64,000 nucleotides of DNA, taken from NCBI GenBank assembly GCA_041586735.1, contig JBFGZQ010000013.1, positions 44,571 to 108,570 on the forward strand, written 5' to 3'. The notes under the pieces were generated by a model. That model searched no databases. It worked only from the letters and a program-made list of their open reading frames with translations, and had not been told where the DNA came from. Origin of the DNA: Motiliproteus sp041586735. Lineage in GTDB: Bacteria > Pseudomonadota > Gammaproteobacteria > Pseudomonadales > Balneatricaceae. Each line of letters starts with the position of its first letter. Positions within the stretch are counted from its first letter, which is position 1. Made by a program: the position numbers and the translations under genes. This document shows positions 42,690 through 52,675 of this stretch, one piece after another.

Positions 42690-43955
42690 ATGGAAAACCA
42701 AATTTTTCAACTGCAGTATGCGATGGACACCTTCTACTTTCTGGTGTGTGGCGCACTGGTGATGTGGATGGCGGCCGGTTTCGCCATGCTCGAAGCGGGC
42801 TTGGTGCGCTCAAAAAATACCACAGAAATTCTGACCAAGAACGTCGCCCTGTTTGCGATCTCTTGCATCATGTACATGGTCTGCGGCTACGCACTGATGT
42901 ATGGCGGTGAAGTGTTCCTGACCGGCATGGGCGAGGTCGATAGCGCAGCGGTCTTGAGCGACTTCGCTAGCCGTGAAGATGGCTTCGAAGGCGGTTCTAT
43001 CTACTCGGGTGCCTCCGACTTCTTCTTCCAGGTAGTGTTTGTCGCGACCGCCATGTCGATCGTCTCCGGTGCCGTGGCTGAGCGCATGAAGCTCTGGGCA
43101 TTCCTGGCCTTCGCGGTGGTGATGACCGGGGTGATCTACCCCATGGAAGGTAACTGGACCTGGGGCGGCGGCTCGGTATTCGGTCTGTACACCCTGGGCG
43201 ATCTGGGCTTCTCTGACTTCGCAGGTTCTGGCATCGTCCACATGGCAGGCGCATCCGCGGCACTGGCCGGTGTTCTGCTACTAGGGGCGCGTAAAGGCAA
43301 GTACGGCAGCAACGGTTCGATCAATGCGATCCCCGGTGCCAACCTGCCGATGGCAACCCTGGGTACCTTTATCCTGTGGATGGGCTGGTTCGGCTTCAAC
43401 GGCGGTTCGGTGCTGAAACTGGGTGATATCTCCAGTGCCCATTCGGTCGCCATGGTATTTCTGAACACCAATGCCGCGGCCGCCGGTGGCGCTATAGCTG
43501 CATTGATTACCGCCCGTCTGCTGTTCGGCAAGGCCGATCTGACCATGCTGCTTAACGGTGCGCTGGCGGGCCTGGTGGCGATCACCGCAGAACCGTCAAC
43601 GCCTACCGCCCTGCAAGCGACGCTGTTCGGCGCTAGCGGCGGGGTGCTGGTGGTATTCTCAATCATCATCCTGGACAAGCTACGCATCGATGATCCGGTG
43701 GGTGCGATCTCGGTACACGGCTCTTGTGGCCTGCTGGGGCTACTGCTGGTACCGCTAACCAATGGCGATGTCAGTTTCTCAGGGCAGCTGATCGGCGCGC
43801 TGACCATCTTCGTCTGGGTATTTGGATGCAGCCTGATCGTCTGGAGCATTCTGAAAGCGGTCATGGGTATTCGGATCACCGAAGAGGAGGAGTACGAAGG
43901 GGCAGACCTTGCCGAGTGTGGTATGGAAGCCTACCCCGAATTCACCAAAGGCTAA
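42690..43955 (+). CDS. amtB: Ammonium transporter
   Basis: 421-residue channel with 11 predicted membrane segments. Amt signatures: GFAMLEAGLVRSKNTTEI, the twin-histidine residues in GIVHMAGASAAL and VHGSCGLLGLLLVPL, and NTNAAAAGGA. The ATG at 42690 has GGGGAG upstream; the GTG at 42684 is the track start but is less well placed. There is no cleavable signal peptide such as E. coli AmtB has. It follows glnK by 40 bp and ends at the 43990 terminator. Confidence 0.95.
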   Translation: MENQIFQLQYAMDTFYFLVCGALVMWMAAGFAMLEAGLVRSKNTTEILTKNVALFAISCIMYMVCGYALMYGGEVFLTGMGEVDSAAVLSDFASREDGFEGGSIYSGASDFFFQVVFVATAMSIVSGAVAERMKLWAFLAFAVVMTGVIYPMEGNWTWGGGSVFGLYTLGDLGFSDFAGSGIVHMAGASAALAGVLLLGARKGKYGSNGSINAIPGANLPMATLGTFILWMGWFGFNGGSVLKLGDISSAHSVAMVFLNTNAAAAGGAIAALITARLLFGKADLTMLLNGALAGLVAITAEPSTPTALQATLFGASGGVLVVFSIIILDKLRIDDPVGAISVHGSCGLLGLLLVPLTNGDVSFSGQLIGALTIFVWVFGCSLIVWSILKAVMGIRITEEEEYEGADLAECGMEAYPEFTKG

Positions 43956-43989
43956 TCCGACCTAAGCATAACCTCTTTCTATAACACTT

Positions 43990-44014
43990 GGGCGCTCTCA
44001 CTAGAGCGCCCTTT
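43990..44014 (+). terminator. Intrinsic terminator of glnK-amtB
   Basis: Perfect 9-bp stem (GGGCGCTCT / AGAGCGCCC) with a 4-base loop followed by TTTA, 34 bp after the amtB stop. The next 220 bp up to topB contain no gene. Confidence 0.8.
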
Positions 44015-44235
44015 ATGTACAGGATGTACGGTATGCCGCGGTCGCAGGGATGCGAAAGAGCGGCGATGTATAGGATCGCCAACCCGCCCCCCCTCAGCAA
44101 TCGCAGCGGAGCAACGGCTTTCAGATTGCATTTAAGCCTGTCTTGCATATGCTTACCCCTGATACTGCCTAGCGGCCATCCCGCAGCCGATTTTTCTCAG
44201 CACGAGTTCGGGCTCCGCCACCACATCAGGCCATT

Positions 44236-46203
44236 ATGATCCTCTACATCGCCGAAAAACCCAGCCAGGGGCGCGCCATCGCCGCAGCACTGCCCAAACC
44301 GCAGCGTTGCGGTGATGGCTTTATTGAGGTCGGTGGCGGTGATTATGTCAGCTGGTGCATCGGCCATCTGCTGGAGCAGGCCGAACCCGACGCCTACGAC
44401 CCTGCCTTTAAGCAGTGGCAGCTGCAACACTTGCCGATTATACCCTCGCAGTGGCGGCTGCAGCCCAAACCCAAGACCCGCGCCCAGCTCAGCGTGTTGC
44501 GCAAGCTGGTCAAGCAGGCCGATCAGCTGGTACATGCCGGCGATCCCGACCGCGAGGGCCAGCTGTTGGTCGACGAGGTGATCGGCTACCTTAAGGTACC
44601 TGCCGACAAACAACACTCAACCCAGCGACTGCTGGTCAACGATCTCAATCCCAGTGCCATCCAACGCGCCCTGCAGCAGCTGCGTAGCAACCGCGAATTT
44701 ATGCCGCTGTCGGTCTCGGCTCTGGCGCGCTCCAGGGCCGACTGGCTCTACGGCATCAACCTGACCCGCGCCTATACGTTGCAAGGCCGCAAGGTCGGCT
44801 ATCAGGGGGTGCTGTCGGTGGGCCGGGTGCAGACGCCGTTGCTGGGGTTGGTGGTACGCCACGATCAGGCGATCGAGGCGTTTATCAGCAAGCCCTTTTA
44901 TGAACTCTGGGCTGAACTGGAGACCGAGTCCGGCGAGCGCTTCCATGCCAAATGGCAGCCTAGCGAGGCTTGCCGCGACTATCAGGATGAGGAGGGCCGC
45001 TTGCTATCGCGCGCTTTGGCGGACAACGTGCGCCAGCGGATCAGCGGCAAAAGCGCCCAGGTGAGCGCCATTGATAAAACTCTCAAACGCCAAGCCGCCC
45101 CGCTGCCCTACAACCTGTCGGCGCTGCAGATCGATGCCGGAAAACGCTATGGACTCAGCGCCCAGCAGGTGCTCGATAGCTGTCAGGCGCTGTACGAACG
45201 CCATACGTTGATCACCTATCCGCGCTCGGATTGCCGCTACCTGCCGCTCGAGCATCACGCTCAGGCGCCCGCGGTGGTCAAGGCCCTGGCCGCCAACCTA
45301 CCCGAGCTGGGCAGCGCGGCCGCTAACGCCGACCTGAGCCGCAAGAGTAAAGCCTGGAACGATGCCCGGGTCGATGCCCACCATGCGCTGATTCCGACCC
45401 AGAAACGTGCCGAACTGGCCAAGCTCAGCCGTCAGGAGCAGCAGCTGTATACCCTGATCGCGCGCCAATATCTGGCGCAGTTCTATCCCCCCTATCAATA
45501 CTATGAAACCCAGCTGGAGGTAGAGATCGAGGGCGGGCACTTCGTCGCCAAAGCGCGGCAGATCGAACAACTGGGCTGGAAGGCGCTGTTCTCCAGCAAC
45601 AAGCTGGGTAAGTCCGAACAGGCCACAGAATCCAAGCCTGCCGACGACGAGACCGCGCTACTACCCCCACTACAGCAAGGCCAACCCCTGCATTGCCACG
45701 GCGGCGACATTCGCGCCAAGCAGACCCAGCCGCCGGCCTATTTCACCGATGCCAGCCTGCTGGCGGCGATGACCGGCATCGCCCGCTTTGTCACAGACCC
45801 GCAGATCCGCAAGGTCCTCAAGGACACCGATGGCCTAGGCACGGAGGCCACTCGAGCGGGGATTATCGAGTTGCTGTTCCGGCGCAAATTTCTCAACCGC
45901 CAGGGTAAACAGATCCGCAGCACCGAAGCCGGACGCGGGCTGATCAACAGCCTGCCCGCGCAATCGACCACCCCCGACATGACCGCCCAATGGGAGGCCA
46001 CACTGGAAGCGATCTGCCAGCGCCAGGTCAACTACCAGGGCTTTATGCAGCCGCTGCTTAGCACCCTGGCGCAGCTGATCGAGCAGGCCAAACAGTCGCT
46101 GCCGACGGGCTTGGCGGGGGTCAAATCCGATGCTGGCTATAAACGTCGACGAGGCGCATCTGGCAGCAGAGGCCGCAAACGCCCAGCTAAAGCTAAAACA
46201 TAA
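44236..46203 (+). CDS. topB: DNA topoisomerase III
   Basis: Type IA topoisomerase that decatenates and unlinks DNA. The toprim domain starts YIAEKPSQGRAIAAALP and has the metal site DPDREGQLLVDEVI near residue 98. The catalytic tyrosine lies in TLITYPRSDCRYLP. A basic Lys/Arg-rich C-terminal tail (RRGASGSRGRKRPAK) ends the 655-residue protein. A single-gene unit in this region. Confidence 0.95.
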   Translation: MILYIAEKPSQGRAIAAALPKPQRCGDGFIEVGGGDYVSWCIGHLLEQAEPDAYDPAFKQWQLQHLPIIPSQWRLQPKPKTRAQLSVLRKLVKQADQLVHAGDPDREGQLLVDEVIGYLKVPADKQHSTQRLLVNDLNPSAIQRALQQLRSNREFMPLSVSALARSRADWLYGINLTRAYTLQGRKVGYQGVLSVGRVQTPLLGLVVRHDQAIEAFISKPFYELWAELETESGERFHAKWQPSEACRDYQDEEGRLLSRALADNVRQRISGKSAQVSAIDKTLKRQAAPLPYNLSALQIDAGKRYGLSAQQVLDSCQALYERHTLITYPRSDCRYLPLEHHAQAPAVVKALAANLPELGSAAANADLSRKSKAWNDARVDAHHALIPTQKRAELAKLSRQEQQLYTLIARQYLAQFYPPYQYYETQLEVEIEGGHFVAKARQIEQLGWKALFSSNKLGKSEQATESKPADDETALLPPLQQGQPLHCHGGDIRAKQTQPPAYFTDASLLAAMTGIARFVTDPQIRKVLKDTDGLGTEATRAGIIELLFRRKFLNRQGKQIRSTEAGRGLINSLPAQSTTPDMTAQWEATLEAICQRQVNYQGFMQPLLSTLAQLIEQAKQSLPTGLAGVKSDAGYKRRRGASGSRGRKRPAKAKT

Positions 46204-46330
46204 GACCCGATTGCCCACCATCGCGGCCGTCGCCAGGATGGTATGAGGCATGATGTGAGACAAGGCATGAGGCGATGCCTGAGCGGTGACGGCAGCGCCG
46301 TAAAATCACCCGGGTGGCGCAGACTCCGGC

Positions 46331-48358
46331 TTACAGAAAATGCAGGCTCAGGCTCAGATAGGCGCGGCGATCAAACTGGTTGCGATGTTGAAACTCCGTA
46401 TACCCGTCATTCAGCAGGTTTTGGACGACGAAGGCGACCTGGCTGTCGGTATGGGCATGCACAAATGTTTTGGCGAGCCGGGTATCCAGCCGCTGGTAGC
46501 TATCCACCTCGGAACCACCGGTGAAGCCGGTGGCGCTCTGCTGGTAGTAGGTCAGGCTGGCGCGCCAGCGGCTGGCGAACTGATAGCTGCCTAGCAGGCT
46601 GAGGCTATGCCTGGGTGCCTGACCGTTCAGACTGGCGTCACCGGGATTCAGATCACCGCCACGGGCCTGGCCCTCGAGATCCTGATACGCGTATTGCAGC
46701 GCAACCAGCGAATCCAGGGTCGGCCGCACTTTCAGCTGCGCTTCCAAGCCCTGGGATCGCCAGGCTAGGTTGTTGCTGTTGGTGGTGCGGTCAATACCCG
46801 GAATTTTTCCTTTCTCGCTATAGTCGTTTTTGACTTGACCTATGCCATCGTCTACCTCCTCGTGGAACAGCTTGAGATCGATATCGAGGTTGAGCGCCGC
46901 AACCTGACCGAGATAACCCAGTTCCAGGGTGCGATTCTGCTCCGGTTGCAAGTTGGGATCGGCATTGCGTAGCCACAAAAGCACTGTACCGTTGCTGTGT
47001 TTCCTGCGTGAATCTTGCTGCGACTCCAGCAGGGAGGGCATACGGTAGGCATGGGTGTAGCTGGCCCTTAGGCTATGCCGCGGGTGCAGCTGGTAGATCA
47101 GCGCCAGCCGCGGGGAGGTTTTGCTACCTATAGCCTCATGGTGCTCGGTCATCGCTCCCAGGTTCCAGGTGGCCTGTTGGCTGGCGCGCCACTCGAGGTT
47201 ACCAAACAGCCGCCACAGGGTTTCATCCACCCAGCGGTGGTTGTTGAAGAGCAGCTCGCTTTGGCCGCGATCCTGCCGCACCCCTGCGCCCCAAACGGCT
47301 CGCACTCGGGACGCCAGGTGGCGCTGGTGCTGTAACTCCAGATCGTAACGTTCGGTACTACCCTCCTCCAGATCGCGCGCGGCGGGTTCGTCAGCAAGGC
47401 CGAGAAAGGCCAGCGTGGGTGCGCCGAAGATCTCCGATAGCGGAGTCCTCTCCATCTTGGCCTTGAAGTAGTTATGGTAGAGTTGGATGCGCAGCTCCCC
47501 GGCGTCATACAGGTCTCGGGTCCAACCCAGCACCTGGTAGTGGCTTTGGTAGTCTCTCTCCCAAATGGCCGAATAGTCGGCACCGATGCCCGCCTGGCCC
47601 TGAGTGACGCCGAGGCGCAGATCGATGCTGTCGGTCAACGTCGGTGTATAGAGGGTCTGAACGTTAACATAGCCCCCTTGGCCCTCATCGCCTACACCAA
47701 AGCCATCGTGCTGCAGATAACCCGCGGACACGCGGACGTTCTGCTGACCCCAACTGGCGTTGTGATTCAGCTCAAGCTGCGCTTGATCCTGACTGCCGCG
47801 CTGGACGCTGATCCTTGACCCCCTATCCGTGAGGGCGGTTCGGGTAATGATATTGATGGCGCCCAAAAAAGCGTTGGAGCCGTAGGCCGGTACATTGGAG
47901 CCACGCACCACCTCGATGTAGTCGATATCATGGAGACCGACGCCCAGCGAGCGCCAGTCCACGGAGGCCATCATCGGAAGGTACACCGAGCGGCCATCGA
48001 TCATCACCTCAAGTCGCCCCGGATAGGTTTCGCCAAGGCCATGGGCGGTGACGCCAAATTTGTGGCCGTTGACATGGTAGGCCTGGAAGCCGGGCACCAG
48101 CCGGAACAGGTCGGAGATCTCCTGCGCCCCTGAGGCGTCGATCATCTGTCGATCGATCAGGGTCATGGACGCAGGGGCTTCGGCGAGGGTCTGCGACAAC
48201 CGCGAGGCCGATTGCACCCTCGGGATATCGGCCAGCAGGTCGGCCTCATTCAGCAACGCCAGGCTACTGGGCTCATTGGCCCAAGAGGGGATCGTGACAG
48301 CCACGAATAGCAGGGGGGTAAGGGCGTATGCCATTGCGTGGCAGCGGGGTACAGCCAT
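46331..48358 (-). CDS. TonB-dependent outer-membrane receptor
   Basis: 675 residues. A signal peptide (AYALTPLLFVAVTIPSWA) precedes the plug with MIDASGAQEISDLFRLVPGF and the GSNAFLGAINI motif, followed by the barrel ending LSLSLHFL. The ATG at 48358 with AGAGGT upstream is preferred over the open frame to 48451. The plug closely resembles the receptor at 31690-33873, including the SVDWRSLGV...INYIEVVRG block, so the two are paralogues. It is divergent from modABC with 290 bp between starts. That position suggests, but does not prove, a link to molybdate or another oxyanion chelate. Confidence 0.9.
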   Translation of the reverse strand: MAVPRCHAMAYALTPLLFVAVTIPSWANEPSSLALLNEADLLADIPRVQSASRLSQTLAEAPASMTLIDRQMIDASGAQEISDLFRLVPGFQAYHVNGHKFGVTAHGLGETYPGRLEVMIDGRSVYLPMMASVDWRSLGVGLHDIDYIEVVRGSNVPAYGSNAFLGAINIITRTALTDRGSRISVQRGSQDQAQLELNHNASWGQQNVRVSAGYLQHDGFGVGDEGQGGYVNVQTLYTPTLTDSIDLRLGVTQGQAGIGADYSAIWERDYQSHYQVLGWTRDLYDAGELRIQLYHNYFKAKMERTPLSEIFGAPTLAFLGLADEPAARDLEEGSTERYDLELQHQRHLASRVRAVWGAGVRQDRGQSELLFNNHRWVDETLWRLFGNLEWRASQQATWNLGAMTEHHEAIGSKTSPRLALIYQLHPRHSLRASYTHAYRMPSLLESQQDSRRKHSNGTVLLWLRNADPNLQPEQNRTLELGYLGQVAALNLDIDLKLFHEEVDDGIGQVKNDYSEKGKIPGIDRTTNSNNLAWRSQGLEAQLKVRPTLDSLVALQYAYQDLEGQARGGDLNPGDASLNGQAPRHSLSLLGSYQFASRWRASLTYYQQSATGFTGGSEVDSYQRLDTRLAKTFVHAHTDSQVAFVVQNLLNDGYTEFQHRNQFDRRAYLSLSLHFL

Positions 48359-48649
48359 GATGACCTCTCGATCTCTGCAGCTGAGGCCTATGAATAGCCT
48401 GCGTCTATGCTGGCGCCGCATACTAGCAGCCGAACAACACCACAGCAACAAGTCACTATTTGATTAATTATCACTAGATGACGCATCACCTAGAGTATCA
48501 CCCTACAAGCCCATCGATCGAGCGCCTGCGCGGGGTCCAGCCGTGCGAGTCGCAACAGTCAACGCAGATACTGGCTTTTATGACCCTGAGCCATGCTAAG
48601 CTCGCCCTCTGAATTCAACCTGATCTCAATCTGCAGCCAGATAACCGTT

Positions 48650-49483
48650 ATGACATTTAGAGACCTAGCACAGCGCTTCCGAGGGCGAGCCAAACTGTCA
48701 CACCCCTGTCGGCTGACGTGGGCATGCGCGGCCCTGCTCGGCACGTTGCTACCGCTGCAGCAGGTGGTTGCCGGGCAGCTACGGGTCGCGGTGGCGGCCA
48801 ATTTTACCGGCGCCTCACGGGAGCTCGCTCAGCGCTTTGAAGCAACCACCGGGCATCGGCTAAAAATCAGCTACGGCTCCTCGGGCAAGCTGTTTTCACA
48901 GATTGAGAACGGTGCGCCGTTCGAGGTGTTTCTGGCCGCCGACCATCTGTTACCCCAAAAAGCCATTGCCGAAGGGCTGGCGATCGATGGCAGCCGCTTC
49001 AGCTATGCCCGGGGCACGCTGGTACTCTGGAGCAGCCAGCCCGGACTGTTTACGGATTCAAATGATGCCGACACCTACCTGCGCCAGGCCGATTTCCAGC
49101 GTATCGCCATCGCCAACCCCAAGACCGCACCCTACGGCTTAGCGGCGCAGCAGGTACTCAACCATCTAGGGCTCTGGGATGCGCTTCAGGATCGCTTAGT
49201 CAGAGCCGATTCGATCGCCCAGGCGTTTCAGTTTACCGCCACCGCTAATGCCCGGCTGGGTTTTGTCGCCCAGTCGCAGATTCAGGCCTGGGGCGCACCA
49301 TCGGGCAGTCTATGGCAGATTCCCGAGTCCTATTACCGCGCCATCGACCAACAGGCGGTGCTCCTCAACAGGGGCCAGCACAATCCGGTGGCGCAACAGT
49401 TTCTGCAATTTTTGAAAGGTCCCCAAGGACGGGCTATTATCAGCGCCCACGGCTACCGCCTACCCATTCAGGAACCCCTTTAG
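48650..49483 (+). CDS. modA: Molybdate ABC transporter, substrate-binding protein
   Basis: Periplasmic binding protein for molybdate or tungstate. A signal segment (CAALLGTLLPLQQVVA) precedes GQLRVAVAANFTGASREL, and SYGSSGKLFSQIENGAPFEVF is diagnostic for ModA. The start is uncertain: the ATG at 48650 gives 277 residues, the open frame from 48593 adds 19 unlikely ones. Neither start has a strong ribosome binding site. First gene of the modABC operon. Confidence 0.93.
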   Translation: MTFRDLAQRFRGRAKLSHPCRLTWACAALLGTLLPLQQVVAGQLRVAVAANFTGASRELAQRFEATTGHRLKISYGSSGKLFSQIENGAPFEVFLAADHLLPQKAIAEGLAIDGSRFSYARGTLVLWSSQPGLFTDSNDADTYLRQADFQRIAIANPKTAPYGLAAQQVLNHLGLWDALQDRLVRADSIAQAFQFTATANARLGFVAQSQIQAWGAPSGSLWQIPESYYRAIDQQAVLLNRGQHNPVAQQFLQFLKGPQGRAIISAHGYRLPIQEPL

Positions 49484-49493
49484 GAACCTATTC

Positions 49494-50171
49494 ATGAGCT
49501 TTGATTGGGAACCGGTCGTACTGACCCTCAAGCTGGCGAGTCTGACCACTTTAATTTTACTGATCCTGGGCACACCCATCGCTTGGTGGCTGGCCCGCAC
49601 CCGCCACTGGCTAAAACAACCGTTGGCCGCCGTGGTGGCACTCCCCCTAGTGCTACCGCCCACGGTGCTGGGTTTTTATCTACTGCTGCTGCTCGGCCCC
49701 AGTGGGCCGATCGGCCAGTTTACCGACAGTCTGGGGCTGGGCACCCTGCCGTTTACCTTCACCGGGCTGGTGGTGGCCTCGGTCATCTACTCGCTACCGT
49801 TTGTGGTGCAACCGCTGCACAACGCCTTCGAAGCTTTGGGCGAACGGATGCTGGAGGTCGCCGCCACTCTGCGCGCCTCGCCGCTGGACTGTTTTTTTAG
49901 CGTCGCGGTACCCCTGGCGCGGCCGGGATTCCTGACCGCTGCGGTCCTCGGCTTTGCCCATACCGTGGGCGAGTTCGGGGTGATATTGATGATTGGTGGC
50001 AACATCCCCGGGGAAACCAAGGTGCTGTCGGTGGCGATCTACGATCATGTTGAAACCCTGGAGTATGACCAGGCCCACCTGCTCTCCGGCGGTCTGCTGC
50101 TGTTCGCTTTTCTGGTGGTGCTGTGCCTGTACCAGATCAATGGCCGACTCAATCGGGAGCAGCGCCGATGA
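49494..50171 (+). CDS. modB: Molybdate ABC transporter, permease
   Basis: 225-residue inner-membrane permease with five to six membrane segments. It has the ModB-like PTVLGFYLLLLLGPSGP and the EAA loop ALGERMLEVAATLRASPLDCFF, closing with FAHTVGEFGVILMIGGNIPGET. TTTAGGAA lies before the ATG, 10 bp after modA. Its stop overlaps the modC start by 4 bp (ATGA). Confidence 0.95.
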   Translation: MSFDWEPVVLTLKLASLTTLILLILGTPIAWWLARTRHWLKQPLAAVVALPLVLPPTVLGFYLLLLLGPSGPIGQFTDSLGLGTLPFTFTGLVVASVIYSLPFVVQPLHNAFEALGERMLEVAATLRASPLDCFFSVAVPLARPGFLTAAVLGFAHTVGEFGVILMIGGNIPGETKVLSVAIYDHVETLEYDQAHLLSGGLLLFAFLVVLCLYQINGRLNREQRR

Positions 50172-51262
50172 TCGCTCACGATACAGCCGCAAGCTCCGGC
50201 ATCGGTATTCGGGTCGAGGCCGAGGTGGGCGACTTCTCCCTAGATGTCGAGTTACAGCTACCGGGACAGGGGGTCAGCGCACTGTTTGGCCACTCCGGAT
50301 CGGGTAAAACCCTGCTGCTGCGCTGCATCGCCGGGCTGCACCCCACCCGGGCGACAGTCTGTATTAACGGCTCGATGTGGCAGGATGCAGCACGGTTTAT
50401 GCCAGTGCATCAGCGTCCACTGGCCTATGTGTTCCAAGAGGCTAGCCTATTCCCACACCTGTCGGTGCAGCGCAATCTTGAATACGGCTATCGACGCCTG
50501 ACGGCACAGCAGCGGCGCATCAGCTTTGAGCAAGCGGTCGCATGGCTGGGGCTGGAGCGACTGCTAGCGCGCATGCCTGACAAGCTCTCTGGCGGCGAGC
50601 GGCAGCGGGTAGCGATCGCTCGAGCACTACTGACCAGCCCGCAGTTGCTGCTGATGGATGAACCCTTGTCGGCACTGGATCAACGTAGCAAGCAGGAGAT
50701 CCTGCCCTACCTGGAACTGCTCAATCGCAGCCTGTCAATTCCAGTGCTCTACGTCACCCATGCGGCCGATGAGGTAGCACGGCTGGCCGATCACCTGGTG
50801 GTCTTGGAACAGGGTCGCGCCCTGGCCAGCGGCCCGCTGACCGAGACCCTGGCGCGGCTAGACCTGCCGATCAGACAGGAGGAGGATGCCGGGGTGGTGA
50901 TTCTGGCCCATATCGCCGAGCGCGATAGCCGCTGGCACCTGGCACGAGCCACCTTTGCCGGTGGCAACCTCTGGGTGAAGGATAGCGGTCTGCCTGTGGA
51001 CCAACAGGTACGCCTTCGGGTACTGGCGCGTGATATCAGCCTGGCGAAAACCCGCCATGAAGACCAGAGCACCCTCAACCTGCTGGCTGCCCAGATCACC
51101 GACATCGTCAACAGCGACCACCCGGCGGTGGTGCTGGTGCGCGTACTCATCGGCACGACACCGCTGCTGGCACGACTCACCGCCCGCTCGGTCGAAACAC
51201 TGGAGCTGGTAGCTGGCGACTCGGTCTGGGTGCAGATAAAATCGGTCGCGGTACTGGAATAA
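50168..51262 (+). CDS. modC: Molybdate ABC transporter, ATP-binding protein
   Basis: 364-residue ATPase. Walker A is GHSGSGKTLLLR, the signature LSGGERQRVAIARAL, and Walker B LLLMDEPLSALDQRS. A C-terminal Mop/TOBE domain (about residues 295-364) binds molybdate. The ATG at 50168 overlaps the modB stop, so that start is chosen over the frame from 50123. Confidence 0.96.
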   Translation: MIAHDTAASSGIGIRVEAEVGDFSLDVELQLPGQGVSALFGHSGSGKTLLLRCIAGLHPTRATVCINGSMWQDAARFMPVHQRPLAYVFQEASLFPHLSVQRNLEYGYRRLTAQQRRISFEQAVAWLGLERLLARMPDKLSGGERQRVAIARALLTSPQLLLMDEPLSALDQRSKQEILPYLELLNRSLSIPVLYVTHAADEVARLADHLVVLEQGRALASGPLTETLARLDLPIRQEEDAGVVILAHIAERDSRWHLARATFAGGNLWVKDSGLPVDQQVRLRVLARDISLAKTRHEDQSTLNLLAAQITDIVNSDHPAVVLVRVLIGTTPLLARLTARSVETLELVAGDSVWVQIKSVAVLE

Positions 51263-51306
51263 ACCCCGTTGGTGCTACTCTCCCTTTCGCCTTTGGAATC
51301 GCCTGT

Positions 51307-52257
51307 ATGAACAGTTTCGTTGACAACCTGGCCTTCTCCTTCTCGGTCACCGGACCGATCTTTGTGGTGCTGGCGCTAGGGGTATGGCTGAGTCGTCGCG
51401 GGTCTATTAACGATAACTTTGTCGATATAGGTTCACGACTGGTGTTCAACATCACCCTGCCTTCACTGCTGTTTATCAGTATCAGCCAGACCAGCATCGA
51501 GCAGACCGCCAATATCAAATTGATCGCCGTCGGCCTGGTAGGCACCTTGATCGCCTTCTTCGTACTCGAGATGCTCGCAGCACGCTGGGTGCACCCCAGC
51601 GAAGAGCGTGGTGTAGTGGTCCAGGGTGGATTTCGCTCCAACATGGGTATTATCGGTCTGGCTTACTGCGTCAATGCCTACGGCAATCAGGGGCTGATCA
51701 CCGCCTCACTGTACCTGGCGCTGGTGACGATCCTGTTCAACGTGCTATCGGTCATCACCCTGAGTCGCGCTCTTAACCGTGGTGCAGGGATTCGTGCGAC
51801 CCTGCTGGGGATCGCCAGAAACCCATTAATTCTAGGCATTCTGCTGGCCCTGCCGGTCGCCTGGCTGCAGATACCACTCCCCCAACTGGTCATCAGAACC
51901 GGTGAATATTTTGCCCATATGACCCTGCCGCTGGCGCTGCTGTGCACCGGTGCCAGCCTCAACTTCGGCGCACTACGCCACAACCTCAACCATGCACTAT
52001 TGGCCGCCAGCTTCAAGCTGCTGGCGGTACCGCTGCTGATCACGCTAGGCGGATACCTGCTACAGTTCCGCGGCCTCGAGCTAGGCGTGTTGTTCCTGAT
52101 GGCCTCGGCACCTACAGCTGCCGCCAGTTACGTGATGGTCCGAGCGATGGGCGGCAACGCCTCACTCGCGGCGAACATCATTGTCATCACCACACTCGGC
52201 TCCCTGCTGAGCACCAGCATCGGGGTGACGTTGCTCAAAGCCTTTGCTCTCATATAA
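51307..52257 (+). CDS. AEC family transporter (auxin efflux carrier type)
   Basis: 316-residue protein with about ten hydrophobic segments arranged as two five-helix halves. GGFRSNMGIIGLAYCVNAYGNQGL and ASAPTAAASYVMVRAMGG are typical. The family exports or takes up small organic acids; the substrate cannot be told. It begins 45 bp after modC in the same direction but is probably unrelated to molybdate. Confidence 0.88.
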   Translation: MNSFVDNLAFSFSVTGPIFVVLALGVWLSRRGSINDNFVDIGSRLVFNITLPSLLFISISQTSIEQTANIKLIAVGLVGTLIAFFVLEMLAARWVHPSEERGVVVQGGFRSNMGIIGLAYCVNAYGNQGLITASLYLALVTILFNVLSVITLSRALNRGAGIRATLLGIARNPLILGILLALPVAWLQIPLPQLVIRTGEYFAHMTLPLALLCTGASLNFGALRHNLNHALLAASFKLLAVPLLITLGGYLLQFRGLELGVLFLMASAPTAAASYVMVRAMGGNASLAANIIVITTLGSLLSTSIGVTLLKAFALI

Positions 52258-52308
52258 ACGCCAGCCCAGTTCAACGCGATAGCTGACGAATGGTACTACC
52301 TAGAAAGT

Positions 52309-52447
52309 GAGACCTTTGCACCAGCCGGAATGTTGTTTGCTGGCAAGGCAAAAACGTACGAAATGAGGGCATTTATACTTATAAATGACCGATTGAGTAC
52401 GTTGTTAACGCCGCCAGAGGGCAAAAGAACAATCGTGCAAAGGTCTC
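52309..52447. mobile_element. Palindromic MITE with 13-bp terminal inverted repeats
   Basis: GAGACCTTTGCAC at the left end is the exact inverse of GTGCAAAGGTCTC at the right end. The flanks carry the 5-bp direct repeat AAAGT (52304-52308 and 52448-52452), which looks like a target-site duplication. The interior is also palindromic: ACGTAC / GTACGT arms and a central CATTTATA / TATAAATG stem. There is no transposase. No IS family can be named with confidence. The rest of the 418-bp gap (52258-52675) shows no gene. Confidence 0.85.
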
Positions 52448-52675
52448 AAAGTACTTATCTACGACAAAAAGTTACAAGACAGCCTGCCAGCCAGCTGTTA
52501 ACTTTGAACACTTAGCCAGAAGCAGCAGAGTCAATTTCGCGTCCTAAGCTAAACGAGGGGATCTCAAGCGCCGACCATCGGCGCCGGAAGGCTCACAAAA
52601 TAACAAGATTGATTGGCGGCTGAATTCTTAAGCATGCCTTGTTCACGCATGGAGCGACAGGATGGTAACGACAAG

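Noticed and set aside
48359..48649. ModE operator upstream of modA
   Set aside because: No pair of the ModE half-sites could be found in the 290-bp gap.
52330..52515. 61-residue ORF overlapping the MITE
   Set aside because: It is created by the palindromic MITE and its flank; no coding signature or ribosome binding site.
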